Shown one piece after another: positions 11,930 through 22,469 of a stretch of 64,000 bases of DNA. The stretch is from Piezodorus guildinii (lineage: Eukaryota > Arthropoda > Insecta > Hemiptera > Pentatomidae). Position 1 is the first letter of the stretch, and the number at the start of each line of letters is the position of its first letter. Made by a program: the position numbers and the translations under genes. The notes under the pieces were generated by a model. The model searched no databases. It was not told where the DNA came from and worked only from the letters and a program-made list of their open reading frames with translations. The stretch spans positions 89,945,169-90,009,168 of the forward strand of contig CM041292.1 in NCBI GenBank assembly GCA_023052935.1, given 5' to 3'.

Positions 11930-12860
11930 CCGTTGGTTTTTTACTGAAGACTTTATTAAATAAGAAATACATTGTAAACGGTCTTTTTAATTATGAAAGT
12001 ATACATTAGGGAAGAAAGAGTGGAAATTATCCATGCGATACTAAAATTAAAATCATTCAGAATTGGGAGTACCTTGTATTTAATAATACATTAACAAGCT
12101 TGGTAAACAATTATTTTTCAAATGTATAACTAACAAAAATTATCTTAGTAAGAAATATTGAAAATTACACAAAAAATATTAAAAACGGTATTTACATATA
12201 CGAACTAAACATAAATTATTGTAAGATAAATTTGTTGTATTTTTTTTTTTTTATCAAATTGAGGAAGTTTTTTTATTTATTTTTTCTTTCATTTATATTA
12301 TGTTTATGTTGTCATATCATTGGACTAAAACTAATAGAACGTAAGTAACCTAGAAGATCTTTTATCTAGGATACTTGACAGACGTTCTAATTTATCAACA
12401 ACCAACAAACTAACTCTTTATTAAGTTTTGTTAGAACCAATCTGGACATACGGAATAGAGCTCAGGGCTCCGCCAAAGTATAAAAAGTCTTTAATATTCA
12501 ATCGTTTCAGTCGAAAGTGCTGCGTATAACAGTTCTACGTGATAAATGACGTTATACATAATGACTTGAGTATACCAACGATTTCAACCAAACCCACTGC
12601 TACAGAACAATAAAATAATTTCCACCAAAGACAAACATACAACACTAACCCACAAACAGAAACATTAAAATGCCCTACGAATCCTTATAGACCTTATAGA
12701 TCTATCCATCGGACGCTATTCCTTTCTTTTCTCCTAAACTACTGGTCGAGTTTTTTTAGATTTAGCACTGATCTAACTCGACCTTAAAATCAGCTGTTCG
12801 AGTACACTCAATGGCGGGCCATACGTTGAACTATACGAATAAACTAAATAGTATTTTTAA
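11930..12860 (+). mobile_element. Jockey-like non-LTR retrotransposon remnant
   Basis: The first part (about 11990-12300) is homologous to the 18.2-18.6 kb repeat unit. From about 12320 to 12700 the + strand encodes, with stops, a Jockey-type C-terminal reverse transcriptase region. Recognisable blocks are TTNKLTLY, EPIWTYGIELR and NDVIHNDLSIPT. Heavily decayed, with no intact frame. Confidence 0.6.
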
Positions 12861-12871
12861 TTTTGTTTGTT

Positions 12872-13165
12872 AATTCATTTAATGTCACTTTTATGCTACT
12901 GTGGCTAATCGGAATATGCTACAGTGGGAGTCCTAACTTTTGCCTATTTATTTTTAATAGGCAGGCCTAAAATTTGCCTATTTATTTTTAATAGGCAGGC
13001 CTAAAATTTGCCTATTTATTTTTAATAGACAGGCCTAACTTTTGCCTATTTATTTTTAATAGGCCTGTTTTATGAGGAAAGATATCTTTAAAGAGTTTCT
13101 GACATCGAACAGGCTCGGGAACACCATTTTTCTTTCCCTCCGGAGGACGGATAAGTATTTTTTAA
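12872..13165 (-). mobile_element. tRNA-derived SINE (family S1) with internal minisatellite
   Basis: Homologous to the SINE at 36356-36642 in the same orientation: the body (GTGACATTAAAT on the minus strand, and the CCTCCGGAGGACGG block) matches, but the tRNA-like head is missing beyond about 13165. An internal segment is expanded into a tandem array (12930-13072). Confidence 0.65.
12930..13072. repeat. 34-bp tandem repeat, four units, inside a SINE
   Basis: Four units of about 34 bp, each containing GCCTATT and its inverse AATAGGC, so each can fold into a small hairpin. The corresponding SINE at 36356-36642 has a single version of this segment. Confidence 0.8.
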
Positions 13166-14839
13166 GTAATCTAAAGTATTTTTAATAGTGTTAATATTCT
13201 CCACTTATGTACCCTCATTTTTTAAAGATTTGCTGTAATTCAATACAGCAATAGACTTTTTAAATATCAATAATTGGTTTGGCCTTGCTAATTATTATAA
13301 AATAGCATGTTAATATAGATATCGATATACCGATCGATATCGGTAGAGAATTTAATAATTAGTATTTACAGTAAACCTTGTATAATACCTATACTAAATA
13401 CATTTTAAATAATTGCAATCCTAAGATGATAAAACATTGACCATTCTGAGAGTGAATAGTCAATGTAGGTTACAAAACTAAAAATTCCACCCCTTTTTCC
13501 GAGAGGTAAGTCAGTAAGAAGAACTAATTTGTGCCCACTCCTTCGTAAGTAAATCCAATCTGTTTTTATGATTATATGAAAGAAAAAAAAGTTGTAAAAT
13601 CTGAAAAGTATCCGGATTTCTAATTTTTAAGTGTTTTAATGGGTTGGTTCCGTTTAAATATCTCTTCTCAAAAATGAATTGAGACTTCTGTTCACTGCTA
13701 TCTTCCAAAGCTATTTGTACAGAAAGAATTACATTTACAGAATTCCTTCCTTTTCAGAAGTTTTAAATTACAGAATTCCGTGCTGAATTTGCGATAAATA
13801 AGATGTTTAGGATAATTTTACTGGAAAAAAAAGGAGCACTAGTGATTATTTAATGGATTTTATATTAGAGATTGTATGCAAAAGGAAGTTGTTGGTTTCT
13901 TGAAGGTCTTAACATATCAAACTGATATAGATTATGTAAATGAGCTATTTTTAGTAAAACGGTTGTTTTGAACATTTTTTGAGTAGGCGTTTTATACAGA
14001 ATCTAGAAGTAGTTTCCGATTGAAGATATCGGGAGGAACATAGCTCCGACATTTAGGGGTACTTGCACTAATGTAAAGAAAATAGTAAGTGTCGAAATGT
14101 GGAGGTTGAAGAAAAAGTCAAGGCCCACACGAGCACTTCTTTAACACCGACTCAAGGTACTACTTAAAAACTTTTTTGTCTGTCAATAACAGATGGGATC
14201 TTTAACGGATTTTAAATTAGTATTGGAATGTTGAAATTCATGTTTCTTAAAATCTGATCATTACTGCATGTTTACAAACTTTAAAATTTTGTGCTTTATT
14301 TAGACCAAAACCATGTATAACTCATGCAGCCGATCTAGAAATAAAGAGATATAGAAAAAAAAAAAAAAAAAAAAAAAAAAAGTTAGACCTCTTATTTACT
14401 CGACACTCAGAAACTGACCCTGGCAAATACAGTTTTTGACCATTTGTAAATCAAAGCCAGTGTTTGGAACGCATTTTGTAGTCCATTTTACCGTACCACT
14501 GTTTAAGTTCAATACTTTCCAAAGCAAGAGAGGCTTCGCAACTTTCCGTCGAACTTAGCTCCGGTTGGTCTAGATCTGAATGGAGCCTTTGGACAGAATA
14601 TCATTGCACGAGATCTCATCTACTGAGAATGCAATGTACATAGCTGGAGTGATGTGTGTGATTCTGAAAAACTGTGTGCTTAACCCGCATAGCTCCATAA
14701 TAAAAAAAACAAAACACAAATAGCAATTCCATGAAAGTTATTTGACTCCAATAGCTAACACAATTTGTTTATTTTTTCTGTCAATTTGCTATGTAGGTTC
14801 CTATACAACATTAAAAACGAAAATACAGAAAAAAAAAGA
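13166..14839. other. intergenic DNA without recognised features
   Basis: No coding sequence or repeat match that I can support. Contains a long A-run at about 14357-14381. The open frame on the minus strand at 13511-13708 has no recognisable similarity. Confidence 0.5.
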
Positions 14840-14849
14840 AAGAAGTTTT

Positions 14850-15031
14850 ATAGAATCACCTATAGTAGGGTGGCTAGCATAACAGCCTTCTATGCCAAAG
14901 GTCACAGGTTCAAAACCGCAGGTGGTCCTACTCGTAAAAGAACCCTATCCTGGATAGCCAAAATTTAGCACTCCTACTGTAGCATCGTCCGATTAGCCAC
15001 AATAGCATAAAGTGACGTTAAATCAACATAC
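14850..15031 (+). mobile_element. tRNA-derived SINE (family S1), internally deleted
   Basis: The tRNA-like head has an A-box-like GGTGGCTAGCATAACAG and a B-box-like GGTTCAAAACC. The body then jumps to the AGGACTCC..GTAGCATCGTCCGATTAG region and ends near GTGACGTTAAATC. About 180 bp versus 287 bp for the copy at 36356. The flanks AAGAAGTTTT at 14840-14849 and 15032-15041 look like a 10-bp target-site duplication. Confidence 0.75.
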
Positions 15032-15321
15032 AAGAAGTTTTTTTATGTACAAAGCTAAGAAAAATAAATTATAGGAGTTTGGGAGTACATAATCTATAAG
15101 TGAAAAAATAAATACATCTTACTCGACTTTTTTAGTTTTTCATTTTAATTAGTACATAATATGATACAGAATTTTTAATCAGTTATATAATCGTTAAAGA
15201 AAATATACAGGGCTTTATTTGTTTAATCTTTTATGATTATGGGCTTTTAAGAGTTTTTACTAACTAGTGCAAAAATTGTGGATATTACTTGTGACAAAGT
15301 TTTTGGGACTATGTTACATGC

Positions 15322-15470
15322 ATTTTATGTTTTATGATGAAAGTTGGTTGATGGTGCGGTCATCAAGTCACACTAATTTGACAAACTTATTTTATTTGTG
15401 TGCCGACGTTTCGGCCTACATTGTGGACCTTTATTAGGGTCGAGAAAACAAGATGAACAATTAATGCAAC
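15322..15470 (-). mobile_element. Penelope-like end, decayed
   Basis: Homologous to 2938-3060 in the same orientation. The hammerhead block lies at 15399-15441 and abuts family A copy G about 50 bp further on. No coding remnant. Confidence 0.6.
15399..15441 (-). ncRNA. decayed hammerhead-type motif
   Basis: Stem II (GGTCC..GGCC region), GAAACGTC and GGCAC are kept, but the core reads CTAATAA instead of CTGATGA. Two invariant G positions are lost, so no self-cleavage is expected. Confidence 0.55.
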
Positions 15471-15518
15471 TACACTCCTATACACAATATCATTTCTCTT
15501 TCGTGGCTATAATCAACG

Positions 15519-16430
15519 AAAAATCTGGTGCGCGCAACACACGACTTTCACTTACCTTCATAGTTGAAATCAATTTAAGGATTTTCAAATACTGTTAGAG
15601 ATGAAAAAAGTAGAAGCATTAATTACTTCGAGTTTTAAAAGAACATATGTTTTATTAAATAATATATTATATTATCATCTATAACAATCAGTTAGTGTTG
15701 TTCCCTTTACATCACTTTCTATTACCTTATAGAACTTTGTGTATGATATAATATTTTTTCTAAAGTCTTTAGCCTTCCAACGATATATCATAAGTCTTTA
15801 TTACTAATATTATGTCCAAAACAACTAAAAATTACATAAAAAAATATGCTCCTTTCTCCTTCAGTTAGATGTCTAATTTTCCTTTTGTTTTTCTGTCAAA
15901 GATAACAAGACGATATAGTTAATTTTATCGATTCAACAAAATTAATAATAGATTAAAGAAAGAAATTTTAAAATATCAGCATTTAAGCAAGCATTGTCAA
16001 ACTATTTCAATCAGAATAAAACCTACATGAGGCAATTCAATTTCCCACCGATATAGTAAGTTTAGTCGAAATCGTAAAAAATGCGAAAGATGCATGGTAT
16101 AAAGTAGCACTTCCCGTTAGCCAACTTTGGTAAAAAATGTTGCTGTAACATCATATAAGCTTTGAAAATATGGAATTTCAGTTTTATACAACTTATCAAT
16201 TCACCACACACAAACATTTTTTATTTTTAGGTAAACAAGATTATATGGGTGATTTTTTTCGAATCTACAAAATTAAAGGTACTTCAGAAAAAGAAAATTA
16301 AAAATATCGAAATTTAAGCCCTGTCAGACCATTTCAATCAGAATGAGACTTATATGATATTAAAGCACAGAGAATTTCACATCGATAAAGCGAACGATTT
16401 TGATTAAACTCGCTTTCACTCTGCATATTT
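15519..16430 (-). repeat. family A repeat, copy G plus a partial second copy
   Basis: Starts with the inverted right end (AAAAATCTGGTGCGCGC, then CTTTCACTTACCT) and proceeds through the middle to a short CA-rich stretch near 16200. A second partial copy of the middle follows in the same orientation (about 16216-16430). Confidence 0.7.
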
Positions 16431-16881
16431 ACTCATTGGGTTATGTAATGCAGCTGTAAATTATAATAAATGAATTTTAAAAAAAGTTTAGCTCCAGAAA
16501 CGTTTAATTAATAATACACACACACACACACACACACAGATATCCAATTATTTTTAAATTGCAAAATATATCAAATTTTCCTTATGGGGATGGGATTCCT
16601 AGAAGTTATCTACAGTCTTATAGTAGTTCTGTGAATTTCATTGTAAGACCCCTCCTCTCCTATCCAAGGTCGGAATATGGACGGTTATATCCCACTGCCT
16701 CAACTCATGCGCATCCCTTCTCCATAACATTCAGTTTACAAAACAGGTGTGAGGTTGTTTATACCTCTAAGGTGTTAATACAACTTGGTTTATATTGCGG
16801 TAATTTATTTCTAAACTGTTTTTTTTTTTGTGGTTATTTTTACAACCACCTAGTCTGCAGAGGGTAATATTTAAGTATCAA
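16431..16881. other. non-coding DNA with an (AC)n microsatellite
   Basis: An AC run of about 23 bases lies at 16516-16538. The open frame at 16559-16867 (+) has no recognisable features, and I do not consider it a gene. Confidence 0.5.
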
Positions 16882-17746
16882 TTTTTGCTTTCACTTACCT
16901 ATACATGAAATATATAGTAAGGGAAAGTATCGCGATCGTGAAAATTTTCGAATTACAGTTTTCGACGGAAATACACGTTTTAGGTTCCCTTGAATCCAAA
17001 TAACCAAGTCCCGAAAAAAGGTCTGTGTGTGTGTGTGGTAAGTCTAACGCAAAAAAGATAAGGAAATTTTGTATTTATGACATCTATACGCCCAAGATAG
17101 TTACTGCAACTTTTTCATAAAAATCGGCTAACCAGAAGAGCCACTTTATATTACGCATTTTGCACCTTTTTACGATTTTCTCAAAAGCGGCTCAAATGAT
17201 TTTGATTAAACTCTCTATATTGATCTAAAATTTAATAAGCTCTAATATCGTGTAGGTTTTATTCTGAGTGAAAAAGTCTGACAGGGCTTAAATGCCGATA
17301 TTTTAAATTGTCTTCCTCTAAGGTACATTTAATTTCGTAGATTTAAAAAAAATAAGCATGTCGTCTTCATAGCATTGATAAATAACGGCTAAATTTTCAA
17401 GTTGAGCGAATTTTATAAACAACTAAAGGAAAATATTGCAAAAATATGAACATAATAATAGTAATATAAATGCATAATGTACCGTTAAGTAGCTAAAGAT
17501 TTTAGAAAAAATATTATCTAATACACGCAATTGTGAATGTTAATGGAGGGTGATGAAAAGCCGGTAAAACTAAATGATTGTTGTAGATAAAAATATAATA
17601 GGTTATTTAAAAATACACTTGTTTCTATTGAAATGCAAATTAATTAATTATTTCACAATTTGTTTTTATCTCCAAATTAAAAATTCTTAAATTTATTTTA
17701 ATAACAGAGGTAAGTGAAAGTCGTGAGTTGGCCGTACCAGATTTTT
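16882..17746 (+). repeat. family A repeat, copy H (best full-length copy)
   Basis: About 865 bp with both ends: TTTTTGCTTTCACTTACCT on the left, and the inverse AGGTAAGTGAAAG followed by the terminal CCAGATTTTT on the right. A GT-run lies at 17022-17038, at the usual internal place. No target duplication is obvious; T-rich sequence lies at both junctions. Contains no ORF, so mobilisation would need enzymes supplied elsewhere. Confidence 0.8.
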
Positions 17747-18060
17747 CAAATATTAATTAGTCCTAGAAAATCCGGTAGCTCCTTGGTACGCGATAAGAGT
17801 TTTCTAAACTAATATTTTTCCTATGAAAATTTATGTTATGCTAAAAAAAGGGAATGCAAGCTATGTCAGCTCCTGTGTTGACTTGAAACTGACATTGTAA
17901 TCTGCTAATATTATGAATTCTCATCAGCTCTGGGTTGGATTGCTATGTTAAATCATAACAAGTCTAAGCTACATCTTTTGGTTTTCAAAATAACTGTTTG
18001 ACTCTTGCTGATCTACTGAGTTCTTCCTTCTTCTACAAATAGAACGATGGCCCTAGACAT
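17747..18060. other. non-coding DNA, nothing recognised
   Basis: Short stretch between family A copy H and the 693-bp tandem duplication. No gene or repeat seen. Confidence 0.5.
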
Positions 18061-18753
18061 TTGAAGCAGATACCATCCCCGTGGCACATGCATGGAAGTT
18101 TGGGGTGGTTCTCGCCCGAATCTGTAATCTGACTTTCCTATTTGTCACTGTAAATTTATGTCTTTAATATAAGTCTTGTTTTTTGTTCCACATATATGTC
18201 ATTAAGTTATCTGTTTATAACCGAGAAAGTTCAGAGAAAAAATACAAACTTCATAACAAATAGATTTTATGGAAAAATTATCTCTAAGACAAACGGAAAT
18301 CATCCATACAATTAAAACCATGTATTCAGAATATGGGATTACCTCTTATTAAAGAATATATTACCCTTAGCTTGGTAAGCAATTCCTTTCCAAATATATT
18401 ATAATTAACAAAAAAAAAATATTGGAAATTATACCAAAAATAGTAAAGGACGGTATTCCCATAAAAAAACTAAACATTTATTACTGTAAGATATATTGTT
18501 GTATATTTTTTTAACTGGGGAAATATTTGTATTTTATTTGTTATAACACATTATCTTCTTATCCTACCTTAACCACACTATAAAAGGAGAGATGGCATCA
18601 ATTTTTATTTTTTAAATTTAAATCATCCATACTTACGCTGATGACACATCTGTGTTATCCGTAAATAACGATCCTATTGCTGCATCCCAAATTGAATGCC
18701 ATTGAAGGCTGATGTCAAAACTGGAGAATTAAAATAAATCCCATCAAATAACC
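18061..18753 (+). repeat. 693-bp direct repeat, unit 1
   Basis: Nearly identical to 18754-19446 (only about five or six differences noticed, such as G for A near 18339 and one extra T in a T-run). The unit ends within a Jockey-like reverse transcriptase segment. Confidence 0.92.
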
Positions 18754-19570
18754 TTGAAGCAGATACCATCCCCGTGGCACATGCATGGAAGTTTGGGGTG
18801 GTTCTCGCCCGAATCTGTAATCTGACTTTCCTATTTGTCACTGTAAATTTATGTCTTTAATATAAGTCTTGTTTTTTGTTCCACATATATGTCATTAAGT
18901 TATCTGTTTATAACCGAGAAAGTTCAGAGAAAAAATACAAACTTCATAACAAATAGATTTTATGGAAAAATTATCTATAAGACAAACGGAAATCATCCAT
19001 ACAATCAAAACCATGTATTCAGAATATGGAATTACCTCTTATTAAAGAATATATTACCCTTAGCTTGGTAAGCAATTCCTTTCCAAATATATTATAATTA
19101 ACAAAAAAAAAATATTGGAAATTATACCAAAAATAGTAAAGGACGGTATTCCCATAAAAAAACTAAACATTTATTACTGTAAGATATATTGTTGTATATT
19201 TTTTTTAACTGGGGAAATATTTGTATTTTATTTGTTATAACACATTATCTTCTTATCCTACCTTAACCACACTATAAAAGGAGAGATGGCATCAATTTTT
19301 ATTTTTTAAATTTAAATCATCCATACTTACGCTGATGACACATCTGTGTTATCCGTAAATAACGATCCTATTGCTGCATCCCAAATTGAATGCCATTGAA
19401 GGATGATGTCAAAACTGGAGAATTAAAATAAATCCCATCAAATAACCTTTACTCCACGTCGTAAACCTATGACTTTTTGCCCTACTGTTTCCTTTAATAA
19501 CACCCCACTCTTTCCTGTAGAACAAATACGATACCTAGTACTTCAGCTTTACTAACTGGGTAGCCTCTTC
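18630..19570 (+). pseudogene. Jockey-like reverse transcriptase fragment, partly duplicated
   Basis: At 18630-18708, and again at 19323-19400, the + strand reads TYADDTSVLSVNND, the YADD catalytic block. WRIKINPIK and then TPRRKP follow after frame changes, with similarity running to about 19560 (FNNTPLFPVEQIRYL). This order matches Jockey-clade reverse transcriptases. Stops and frameshifts are present in both units. The upstream part of each unit is homologous to 11990-12300. Confidence 0.6.
18754..19446 (+). repeat. 693-bp direct repeat, unit 2
   Basis: Second unit of the tandem duplication, directly adjoining unit 1. The Jockey-like sequence continues past its end to about 19560, so unit 2 has the original downstream context. 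Confidence 0.92.
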
Positions 19571-19620
19571 ACAAGACTATTTCATGCCATATTTGTCATT
19601 CTATCCCTTTTACTTGTATA

Positions 19621-22435
19621 TATAGCTGCAAAAATCAATAAAAATATATTTAAAAAAATCATCCACAACTATATGCAAAACATTTATTAACACTGATTAA
19701 AATAATTAATTGTGGGGCAGAGCAAAATATGACTAGAAAAATACCATCCCGTATCATAATTTAGTTACATTTCTTTTAAAACCATTCTTCGTTATCAAAT
19801 ATTAAATGATGATGGGATCTTTTACTATTGAACCAATTAACTAAAAGCAAATATATGAAAACGAAAATAGGGGAGGGGGGATACCAACCAGTCTTCCGGG
19901 AAATTCCTATCCTGAATAACGTTGGTGTATTCTTGAAAGTCGTAGCACGAACCAGAGATCAGGATGGCGGTAGTTGTATTTTATATATACATGTTAATAT
20001 CCATATACATATCAAGCATACGTCAAAACTATCATATTAAGGTCTCAGGAGTTTACCTAATCGCTGACTAAACAAACACGGAGAGGGTATATTTTTTTTT
20101 GTTGGTTCTACTTCCCAAAATGTTGAACACGTTTCACGTTCCAAAGGACGGATAAAAAAAATAAATAATAATAATATATGCTGAAACTGCTTAATTTTAT
20201 AGATCATGGAAAGATCGTGCGACGTGGTTTTTAAAAACAAAGTTTTTTTTAATAAAAACTGCTGACCAGTTAAGAGAACATGACATCTGACAGCTTAGTA
20301 AGTTACTTCCTTCATAACATGAATTTCCTAACCCACGTTATTTTTCTTTTTTTTTAGCTTTATTATTTTAATTTATAATTGGTTAGTTTCATTTGATATA
20401 ATTACAACTAATTGTATTATTTTCAATAAATAATAACAATAAATAAAGAAGAAATAAATCCATAATCCTTTATTTTCAACAGGCCGAAAACCATGACAGT
20501 GGTAAACTACTCCTCACTCGTCTTTGGGACGCTAGTATTCAATTATTCTTTCAATAAAGAGTTTTATAGCGGAGTTTCATGTTTTTACAGCGTAATTGAC
20601 TACTGTTCTTTAATGAGCATCATAAAATGAGAACTAAGTGGAAAGACTTAGAAGTCGATTTTAATTATGGAGAAGAGGAAAAACAAATTCAATTTCATGC
20701 TGAGATGAGGAAATGGGCAAATGCAAAGTGATACCCGCAAATGGAAGGAAACAACAAGATAGCGGTCTTTCTTGGAATTGATTCCCGACTCTGAATTCTT
20801 GTTTCATAAGGGGAGGAGGGTATATCTACGCACTTCTATTGCAATAAAAAAAAAAGATTATTACTCAATTATAGTATATTTTATGATATTTGGACAGTGT
20901 TGCATAGAAATGATAATAAATATCTAGTTTCAAAACAAAAAAGAATCTTAAAATTGGCCAAAGTAGTCATGCCTCGAGGGTTTGGGGTAACTATCGAAAA
21001 ATTATAGATATCGTTTATTATTTTTCTAAATATATTTTTTTAGGTAGCCCTGTTAATAACCGAATCTCAAAATAACTAACCCCTGTTAAACATTAATTAT
21101 TCCATTCCTCTCATTACAAACCTTGGCACACAAAATACTTGTTTATATATCAATCCATATATAGTACATTATGTCTACATAATATATTACCTCTGGAATT
21201 CCTACAGATCTCTTAGTAGTTGGAGATATTATTTCAGCGAAGAAACTCTCCCGACCTTGTGGTTTTCCTGTAGGAATGAAGTCGATTAACTCTAATGATT
21301 TCGGTTATTGTACAGGCAGGTTTTCCTGCTCACAACCTTTTTTTTAATGTTATTATTTGCAATTTCTCATTATCTATGAACTTGAAATTTGATTATTGTT
21401 TGTCCTTCCAGGGAATTCCACATAATTTTTGTGTGCATTATGAGGTGCATCCGTCTCACTAACGGATATTGCAGTATTTCTTCATTTACGTCACATTTTT
21501 ACCTTTTACTTCTTTCTTGTCAATTTTGTTTGTTTCTTCGAACTATACAATACATTCGAAATTCAAACGATCCCGAATTCGTTCGGAGAAGAGGTGGAAA
21601 ACATAATTATAAAATGTAAAATTATTTATTTTTTAAATTCAACGTGATGATAATAATTATTGCTGCATGGCCAGTCAACTATTAAAGTATAAGTATCTTA
21701 ATGGGAGAAAATAGAATAATTTATTAGTAGAAAGAAAATAGGTCATAAGTCATTTGGATGTAGTGAGGTCTTAGAGAGCCGCCTACCAGAACTCACGTCA
21801 CAGATGCCCTCCATTTCTTGGGAATTTTAAAAGGTTAAAGAACATGAAAAATTAGTTAATTTTAGTCTATTTATAAAGGAAATGAATTAGACTTATGTTG
21901 AGAAACACACTACAACACTTTTCAAAATATAAAGTTGTAATATTCTAACAGCTTCAGAAATTATTTATTGATTGATGAAAGTATAAACATAACTATTTGA
22001 TTCAAAACAGACTGTATTATACTGTAATTAATATACTGTTCCGACACTTTTACCAACTAATTTCCGTTTACAAAACACAGTTCAAAATAATGGATCTTTC
22101 GACACTAGTGTAAAAATAAAAGACAAAGATATCCGGAATTTGCTGTGATCTGCATCTACTGTAGGAAAATTATGTTAATTAGAGCATCCGCCTAATGGTA
22201 AAATAAATTATTACTTGTAAACACACGAAGATCGGTAGGTCGAAAGGAATGTTTGTCTGTTCCTGGACTGGTGCCAAAATGCGGACTAGTGTGTTGGATC
22301 AAAATAAAGCGTACACAAAACCGTTTCTCGGTTTTCGATTCATAGCATAATATAATTGCTTCCTTATGACAGTCCCATAGACGGGTTTTAACTTCGAAGG
22401 AAGTTATTTGCTGCGAACAACACAGAGATTCCACA
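19621..22435. other. intergenic DNA without recognised genes
   Basis: A long stretch with several short open frames but no recognisable protein. 20480-20770 is less AT-rich but gives no convincing exon. Stretches at 21239-21310 and 22180-22430 are also less AT-rich and remain unexplained. Confidence 0.45.
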
Positions 22436-22469
22436 TTTGGAACTCAAGTTCTTCAAGTTGACCTAGGAT

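Noticed and set aside
18889..19071. Small open frame on the plus strand
   Set aside because: Lies in the 693-bp duplication, is interrupted in the other unit, and has no recognisable features.
22170..22300. tRNA-like stretch (TTAGAGCATCCGCCTAATGG with a later GGTAGGTCGAA)
   Set aside because: The A box is plausible but the B box is poor and no tail or target duplication is visible, so I did not call a SINE.
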